From Amoebophrya sp. A120 (Eukaryota; Sar; Dinophyceae; Syndiniales; Amoebophryaceae), in NCBI GenBank assembly GCA_905178155.1, contig CAJINV010000017.1, forward strand, positions 860,722 through 924,721: DNA of 64,000 nt. The letters run 5' to 3'. Made by a program: the position numbers and the translations under genes. The notes beneath the pieces are model-generated. The model saw only the letters and a list, made by a program, of their open reading frames with translations, did not search any database and was not told where the DNA came from. Shown here piece after piece: positions 58,401 to 64,000 of the stretch (position 1 is its first letter; every line of letters starts with the position of its first letter).

Positions 58401-58617
58401 AAAAAAATGAATTTGTAATACTGTGGTCGTAGCTAATAAACGATATTTATCTGTCATGCAATATTGCAATTACTCACGATCAGTGCGATAGTTTTGCACG
58501 GGATACGTGACCAACATGGGATACGTCATCATGGCCTGCATCGCGTTGTGCTACTTCTCCTTCCCCCTCTACTGCTTCTTCTTCCCCATGAAGCAGGGAG
58601 CGTTCGGCGTCAGCTAA
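52456..58617 (+). CDS. Fumarate reductase flavoprotein-cytochrome b5-cytochrome b558 fusion
   Basis: Predicted 939 aa (2820 nt) from 16 exons: 52456-52480, 52724-52802, 53126-53341, 53593-53673, 53917-53988, 54179-54375, 54613-54872, 55042-55372, 55525-55851, 56049-56120, 56279-56458, 56618-57186, 57454-57527, 57905-58027, 58189-58290, 58506-58617. Residues 1-515 are a soluble-type (Osm1/FRDS-like) fumarate reductase: FAD motif [41 protein letters not shown] and [12 protein letters not shown] keep the His/Arg residues of the active site. About 540-635 is cytochrome b5 with HPGG and a second His (MIHPPD). About 650-939 resembles the b558 membrane anchor of succinate dehydrogenase/fumarate reductase, with His in several helices ([34 protein letters not shown]). 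No iron-sulfur domain and no presequence are seen. Likely route (inference): quinol to b558 to b5 to FAD to fumarate. The join after residue 529 rests on intron 55852-56048. Confidence 0.85.
52808..53125. mobile_element. Introner, TIR family 4-like
   Basis: This 318-bp insertion starts TACGAAACAAAAAGGCACC and ends CCTTTTTTTTCCTCTGCATA. Flanks GTTTT/TTCTT match 3 of 5. Excision joins LLDKSA to [15 protein letters not shown], as the family requires. Confidence 0.75.
53347..53592. mobile_element. Introner, TIR family 4
   Basis: This 246-bp element starts TATCCCGAAAAAAAAGTGC and ends GCGCTTTTTTCTTTGCATA. Perfect TSD CGTCG lies at 53342-53346 and 53593-53597. Excision gives [12 protein letters not shown] in frame. 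Confidence 0.93.
53679..53916. mobile_element. Introner, TIR family 3
   Basis: This 238-bp element starts TATGCGAATGCACAATTG and ends GTTGTGCATTGTCATA. Flanks GCTGA/CGTGA match 3 of 5. Excision leaves only a 72-nt exon before a GT-AG intron. Confidence 0.85.
55852..56048 (+). promoter_or_regulatory. Candidate regulated intron joining flavoprotein to cytochrome b5
   Basis: Donor GGTAAGTGA and acceptor ATGACAG keep phase 1 and would fuse the flavoprotein to the b5-b558 part through an Ala-rich linker. If the intron is retained, the reading frame stops at once (TGA 55857-55859), giving a soluble flavoprotein ending APAGK. An ATG at 56009 is in frame with the b5 exon and could start a separate product. 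A regulatory role is inference. Confidence 0.45.
57192..57453. mobile_element. Introner, TIR family 2
   Basis: This 262-bp element starts TATCAAATGTAAAAATGTCT and ends AGACATTTTTGCAATCCATA. Perfect TSD CACTT lies at 57187-57191 and 57454-57458. Excision restores [10 protein letters not shown], the haem-helix of the b558 anchor. Confidence 0.96.
57533..57904. mobile_element. Introner, TIR family 4
   Basis: This 372-bp element is the longest here. It starts TATCCCCGAGAAAAAAGATG and ends ATCTTTTTTCTGTGTGATA. Flanks CCCGA/CCCAA match 4 of 5. Excision gives [15 protein letters not shown] in frame. Confidence 0.88.
58296..58505. mobile_element. Introner, TIR family 7
   Basis: This 210-bp element starts TACGGATTGCAAAACTATCG and ends CGATAGTTTTGCACGGGATA. 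Flanks TGTGA/CGTGA match 4 of 5. Excision gives [13 protein letters not shown] in frame. Confidence 0.9.
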
Positions 58618-60162
58618 GGGATCGATCGGAGGAAAGCAGGAGAAGAGGACGTAGCAGAACCAAAATGAAAATGAAAATAAAAAGAAGCAAGTTCTGCGAG
58701 GACACGACTACAGATCATCAATAGCAGCTCCGGTTTGTCGGAGGTGGACACAGTACTACGACAGCACAATTTTTAAGACGCGACGGAGTTGGATCGAAAG
58801 CGGGAGCTTGCAGACAACTTCGAATTGAAATTTTCCTCTTTGCGACAGACGACACAGCCTCCACGCCGAACAGCGAACAGAAGCGACAGTACAGACGACA
58901 AACACGACAACAAGCACCAGCACATCATGTCCACGTCGCGGCTGAAAAATAAGATAGTATTAAAAAAAAAGATATCAGCACTCGAATTCTCGTTTCATGG
59001 TTTCTCTGTCGCGCTTGTCTGGTTCCAGGAGATTGTTCTTTTCTCATGGTATCAGGCAGTAGCCGCAAAACAGTCGACGTTTTTGGCGATGATGTACTAA
59101 TATTTTCTTATTCCTTCGTTTCGCTTTCGTATTCGATATGATGTAGATAGTCTTAAATCCATCTTATTGAGCAGGTATGCTCTCGGCCGAAAGCAGCAGC
59201 TCAGAGCAAAACTTAAGGAAAAAAGAGTCGAAAAGAGGGCACTATATTATCATTACCCTTTTTTATGTTTAGCTTTAACTTTAACTTTAAGGAATCAACA
59301 GAATCACAGTTTAGAATCAGACAAATCAGTATCAGTCTAGTTGTAAGGATTATAGACAAGAAGAACGCAGGCGGGTTGTTCAGTTGTATTAGAGTAATAA
59401 ACAAAAGAAAATACTAGTTTGACAAGAATTTCATGCCAGTTTTGTATGCGAAAACGAGGTGTGAACTCACCGTATGTAGCAGAGTTATCTTTTACGAGAA
59501 ATATTCTAAGCCAGGCGCAAATAATTTGCGCCAAATTTGCGGGAAATTTGGTATCTAGCACTTGTTTTGCTACCCGCGCCGACTGCTGTTAAGGACAGCT
59601 TCACCGTAAGTGACCAGATCGTACAGAATTTTCCATCGCGGAGGCGTGGGAACAAAATTCCTTCGTCTCTCCGAGTTATGTTTGTGATTTATGAAAAATT
59701 AAGTTGCAAAATAAAATCGTGTCTTAAAAGGAACAGACAGCTTACTTTATCATTTTTTGAATGCAGCAGCGGCAGAGCAGGTAATTTCTATCACAGCTTT
59801 ACTTTACTTGGATAGTGCGCAAGGCCTGGTGACGCTTCTATCTGTCAGGCATGCTGGCAATTGTTGGTCAGAACGGTACGCGCTGAGGCCTAGAATTATT
59901 CGCGCTAGCATCTTGATTGGGGTCAGACCTTGCGTATATACCCGGGCGCGGTGCCCTCGTGAAGCGGCTTTTTTTACACTGCGAAAATATAAGGACCCTA
60001 CTGGCCTACGCGCGCCATACCATGCGGGTTGGCCCTTTGAAGTCTTCTGGTTTTTGCTTTTGTCTTTTACTCACGTCTTTCCGGAGTCCCGGGATTTCCG
60101 GGATCCCGGGATTTATCGTGAAACTGGTGAAAATGTGAAAAAGTTGCATTGTTTTGACTGCT

Positions 60163-60475
60163 AATCGCGATGGCATGCCATCTTTTTCACGAGCTTTTTC
60201 ACCGTGAAAAAAATCGTGAAAAAGCCTGCCAATTGTGCCGCGAATCGCAATGCTACGGGCCTTGTTTCCGGAGTTGGTTTGTCTTGGTTTTCCACGGTAT
60301 TTCGCGAAAGCCGCGCAGCCAAATCGCGATGGCATGGCCCTTTTTTCACGATGTTTCTCACCGTGACACAAATCGGAAGAAGCGCTGCGCGTCTACCTTG
60401 AATCGCGATGGTATGCGCCGGCTTCCGGAGTTGGTTTCCGTGGTTTGCCACGCGCGTCGCGTTTGTGGGCCGCGA
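60163..60475. repeat. Degenerate tandem repeats around AATCGCGATGGCATG
   Basis: AATCGCGATGGCATG or close variants recur at about 60163, 60321 and 60401. Each is followed by TTTTTCACGA/CACCGTGA hairpin phrases or by TTCCGGAGTTGGTTT. The copies are diverged and not coding in any consistent frame. Confidence 0.65.
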
Positions 60476-60881
60476 CGGTGTGGCCCGTGTTTCACGGAGC
60501 GCCCCCCTTGCAACGCTTCTCGCCAGGCTTCTGGCTGGCGTCGCGAAAACCCGCACCGCGGCACATTGGGGCAATATTTCCGTTGCGCGCCCGGGCGCGT
60601 GTCTACTTTTCCCTTGCTGGCCCTTGCCGGCGCGGGCCAGAAAGCGCACGCCCTAACGGCACGGCCCCGACTGCTCGGCGCACTGCGTGCCCTGGCACAT
60701 GTGGGCGCCAGCGCTTGGGGGCAATACTTTCCCGCGCGCTTTCTTAGTGCGTGCGCCGGCGCATGTGGGCAGTATTCCCCGCGACACTTCTTGGCCTTGG
60801 GTTCTTGCTTGCATGCGCATTCGCCTCCCTATCGCTTGAGTTCTGGCGCGGGTTGGTTGTGACTACGGCGCTGTTGTGTTG

Positions 60882-60964
60882 GTTGTCAATACGCCAGAAC
60901 GACAAGCCGCGGGGCCGCGCGTTGTCGTTCTGGCGTATAGTTGTCGTTCTGGCGTATTGACAAC
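60882..60964. repeat. Inverted repeat with 24-bp perfect arms
   Basis: Arms 60882-60905 and 60941-60964 (GTTGTCAATACGCCAGAACG and complement) are perfect. A further copy of the right-arm core TTGTCGTTCTGGCGTAT lies between them at 60922-60938. Confidence 0.93.
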
Positions 60965-61211
60965 CAGCACAAGTCAAGCGGCCTTCCTAACCAACATGGA
61001 CACCATTGACAGCCCAACAGGGCTGCTGCCCGTAATTCTTGCACAGGCCCCCCGCCCGCGCAGGCCGCCCCTGCCGATCACCTCGGCACGCGCGGGCAGC
61101 ATTTCCACGGCGGCGGCCGCAGGCAGCGTTTCCAACTCTGTACGCGCTGTCCCACGTCACCATCGCCGGGTGTTCAGGCGTTATTCGCGGGCCTTTGCGT
61201 ACGTCTCCCCT

Positions 61212-61404
61212 GCTCCAGCCGCCGCGTATTTGCGGTTGACCCCACGCAGAGGCCTAGGTGGCGCCACTGGTTACTCCAGCCGCGTTGTTGCGGTTGACCC
61301 CGCGCAGAGGCCCAGGCGGCACCACTGGTTGCTCCAGCCGCGTATTTGCGGTTGACCCCGCAGCCGCACAGAGGCCTAGGCGGCGCAACTGGTTGCTCCA
61401 GCCG
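61212..61404. repeat. About 60-bp tandem repeat, three and a part copies
   Basis: Units begin CTCCAGCCGC at 61212, 61274, 61332 and 61395 (62, 58 and 63 bp). Shared inner phrases are TTGCGGTTGACCCC, CAGAGGCC and ACTGGTT. Confidence 0.9.
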
Positions 61405-61559
61405 CATGGGACCCATGAATGTGCTGGCACTTGGAAGGGCAGGGGCGCGCCCATTACCAAGGCGAACAGCGAGGGCCCCCTACCTGCGGCAGCGGGGGTG
61501 GCTGCGGGGCGGGGCCCCGCTGCGTTTGTTTCCCCTGCTGCGGGCGTGGAGCGATGTAC

Positions 61560-61930
61560 GCGACAGGAACCCTTGCGGGTGGGAGAGGAAGGCGGGGGGC
61601 CCCCTGGAGCAGCAGGCGCGGCGTAGGCGACAGGAACCCTTGCGGGCGGAAGAGGAAGGCGGGGGACCCCCTGGAACGCCAGGAGTGAGGGGCGGGGGCA
61701 CCCTGCGGGCAGGAGAGAAAGGCGGGGATCCCCCTTAGGCGCCAAAGGTGGAGGACGGGGGCCCCCTGCGCGCGGGCGATATTTACCGCGGAGAAGGACG
61801 GGGGCCCCCTGTGACCCCAGGCGGGCGGCCCGGGAGGGGAGCGGGGGCCCCCTGCGGAGGCGGAAGGGCGGGGGCCCCCTGCGGAGGCGGGATACGCAGC
61901 GGGCGGGAGGGCGGGGGACGGGGACCCCCC
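61560..61930. repeat. G-rich degenerate minisatellite
   Basis: Repeated GGCGGGGGCCCCCTG-like phrases at irregular 20-50 bp spacing. One strand is extremely G-rich and could form G-quadruplex or strong hairpins. Confidence 0.8.
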
Positions 61931-63609
61931 GCTTTCCCCGATGGTATGCTTGACGTAAAAACAGCAACCTTCGCCGTTAGGTCGTGCTTACAAATCTAGG
62001 CCTCAGCGCGTGCCGGTCTCTCTTCTAAATGTGTCAAATCTTCTTGTTACGCATCGAGCTTTTTGGTCTTCTTCGTTCCGTCAGCAGAGATAGCGTCGCT
62101 CCATGACCACGATGCTATCCGAATGTCCAGATAATGCTAGTATTCAGTGAAACACCACCCAGCGTAGTTTCTATCGTGCAGATTGTATGACTTTCACGAG
62201 ATAAGCATGAATTTGAATTCTTTGGAACACGACAAGATTCGGGGATATTCTGCTTGTAAGGATTGCAAAAAAGACCAGCAAATAATTGAGCACAGGCAAG
62301 ACCGCGCTGCATGAAAATGAGTGAAGATTTCACCTCCTTGTCCTTGACCGCGCGGGTGCAAGAGGACTGCTCTGGCTTGATCTCCTGTGCTACCTGTGTT
62401 GCAAATATGAATGCTTGGTGGAGGTATAATTTGCGAATTATCGTCGTGATGATCGTCGTCTTTAGTAAGTTGCTACATACACGGCTGGAGTTCTCTTTCG
62501 TTGCTGACAAAAAGGAAGTATCATGTATGTCCGAGTCCGGGTGAGCAAGCGCAAGCGCATGCGGACATCAGCCTGTCGCGACATGGGATAATCCAGGACT
62601 CGTAACATCTCCATCGTGCGACTATGTTTGTATGATTAAGACTATCATCATGATTTTGTTTTTGATCTCCATCATGAAAAGTGCTTCGGTCATCTGCTGC
62701 AATGTCACTGGAAAGTATGAGAGCCAGCAACATAGAAGTAGCGGAAGTTGTCTTCAGAAGGAATCCTCATTATTACTTACTTGTATGTCGGTGAAAAATA
62801 ATCTGAGACTATTCGCTGTGAGTCGGTTCGTTTTTTTTTCGTTGCGCTACAAGAAACCGACCTAGCTAGAAACAACCCTCGTCCTTGCGTTTGATTTTCG
62901 TACAACAAGAAAAGCAGTTACAGTTGAACACGTGCATACCATCAAAACAAGTCGAGACACGACAGAGGTGTACTTTTATGCGACCAACCTCGTGCGGCAC
63001 CACTGACGAATCGTACGTTCTTGAGCCCACCGCTCTCTTCTTATACATAGCCAAGAAACAGCTCGAGGTGGATGATAGTACATGTGTAAATCTAGTACGA
63101 CCAACAACATGATGTCACAATTACAGGAGGAGTCCTATCGGTTGATTCGTTCCATGCAAGGACCAAGCATCTGAATCTGTATCTGACGGAAAGAGCATTC
63201 GAATAACATGAATTTCATCGGTCGACGACGCAGAAAACAACAAAGCATGATGGTTCGCAAGAGCTTTATCCAGCAGTGAAAATGTTTTAGAAAGCCATGA
63301 GCTTCATTAGCATTCACAATCTCAACACAACAGGACTCTTGTGGTCCCCGTTATTTCTAGAAAATTTCTTCCCCTTTTATTGAGGTGAGAGATTTTTAGA
63401 ATAGCGAACTTTTTTCAACAACTTTTTTTTCTGCTTTTTGTAGTACAAAAAGACAAAACATTACGAGTAAACAGACACTACTTGGAGTTTCTCCTCTTTA
63501 AAAATCTACAGTAAGTACAAGTCGGAAGTTTCCCGATTCAAAAAAATAGTTTGGCACGGCGGCCCCGCGACCTCGTACATTTTTTTTGGTCAACTTGTCG
63601 TAAAAAAAG

Positions 63610-64000
63610 ATGTCGCCGCCATCGAAGCTTAAGGTGAAGGCATACACCTACGAGGAGATCGCGAAGCACAACAGGGAAAATGATTGCTGGGTGGTGATCA
63701 ACGGGAATGTGTGCGATATGACCCAATGGCTCCCGGAGAATGAAGAGGACAGAAAGATTTGCTTGGCGGGAGCGGGTATTGACTTTCATACGGAACAAGA
63801 ACTATTTTGTGGCAGGATTTTCATTTTTTGCAACGATCTGTGGAACAGCGGTTCATTGAAGATATTGCTGCAAATGCAAACTAAGGCTAAGCAAATTTAT
63901 TATTTCGGAATCAACAACAATTTTGATTTTCTATTCCCAGTTTGAATTTAGAAGTAGCGAAGAAAAACCGAAATCACCACCAGGTACCGACATCTCCGAG
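63610..64000 (+). CDS. Cytochrome b5-like protein, N-terminal part (continues past window)
   Basis: ATG 63610 opens MSPPSKLKVKAYTYEEIAKHN, then WVVINGNVCDMTQWLPE, clearly a cytochrome b5-type fold. Exon 1 is 63610-63775; a GT-AG intron (63776-63983) leads in phase to TDISE at the window end. Where cytochrome b5 has HPGG (first haem ligand) this protein reads NEEDRKICLAGAGTDISE, so the ligand His is missing. The second ligand would lie beyond the window. It could be the start of another flavo- or desaturase-type fusion, or a non-haem-binding relative. Confidence 0.75.

Larger units (their letters stand above)
58618..63609. other. Long intergenic region with GC-rich repeats
   Basis: No gene can be supported over about 5 kb. 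59800-61950 is GC-rich and repetitive; 62000-63600 returns to AT-richer sequence with only small ORFs (for example ATG 62311, 77 codons, no features). Confidence 0.45.

Noticed and set aside
60163-61930. CRISPR array or bacterial insertion in the repeat-rich block
   Set aside because: Repeat units vary in length and sequence, spacers are not regular, and no bacterial gene is visible.

Overview
The window is eukaryotic nuclear DNA. Genes are spliced, nearly all lie on the + strand, and their coding exons are separated by two kinds of intron. The first kind is ordinary GT-AG introns of about 90-350 nt. The second is a set of 34 transposon-like insertions (introners) of about 120-370 nt. These begin TAT/TAC, carry terminal inverted repeats (TIRs), and are flanked by 5-nt direct repeats (target-site duplications, TSDs). 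Removing the insertion plus one 5-nt flank restores the reading frame in every coding case I worked through by hand (33 of 33). TIR/TSD introners with non-canonical splice borders, same-strand gene order and mixed GC content fit best what I know of the parasitic dinoflagellate Amoebophrya (Syndiniales). This assignment is an inference, because no rRNA or other marker gene is present.

Layout. 1-991: 3' end of an unidentified gene. 2541-17713: three tandem paralogues (about 432, 529 and 954 aa) of an unrecognised multi-pass membrane protein; the third has a long Gln/Pro-rich N-terminus and a long soluble tail. 19601-23769: a 653-aa fusion of a choline/ethanolamine phosphotransferase-like membrane domain (active-site motif degenerate) with a CTP:phosphocholine/phosphoethanolamine cytidylyltransferase, two consecutive steps of the Kennedy pathway on one polypeptide. 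25776-31618: a 1426-aa predicted type I surface protein with an EGF-like module and Cys-rich region. 33345-35135: a long unidentified ORF. 38584-40139: a divergent pair of small basic proteins. 41494-45079: two further unidentified genes, the first of them a membrane protein. 48873-50822: intronless BUD13, a spliceosomal RES-complex protein. 52456-58617: a 16-exon, 939-aa fusion of a fumarate reductase flavoprotein, cytochrome b5 and a b558-type membrane anchor. 63610-end: start of another cytochrome b5-like gene that lacks the HPGG haem-ligand motif.

The most notable items are the introner system with its simple excision rule, the Kennedy-pathway fusion, and the one-gene fumarate reductase in which cytochrome b5 takes the place of the usual iron-sulfur subunit. 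Long intergenic stretches hold palindromes and GC-rich repeats at about 32.4, 47.2 and 60-62 kb but no gene I can support. Exon borders inside introners are given with the right-hand 5-mer retained; the true splice point within the repeat cannot be told from DNA. The summed exon lengths are divisible by three for every complete spliced gene below, which is an internal check on the models.
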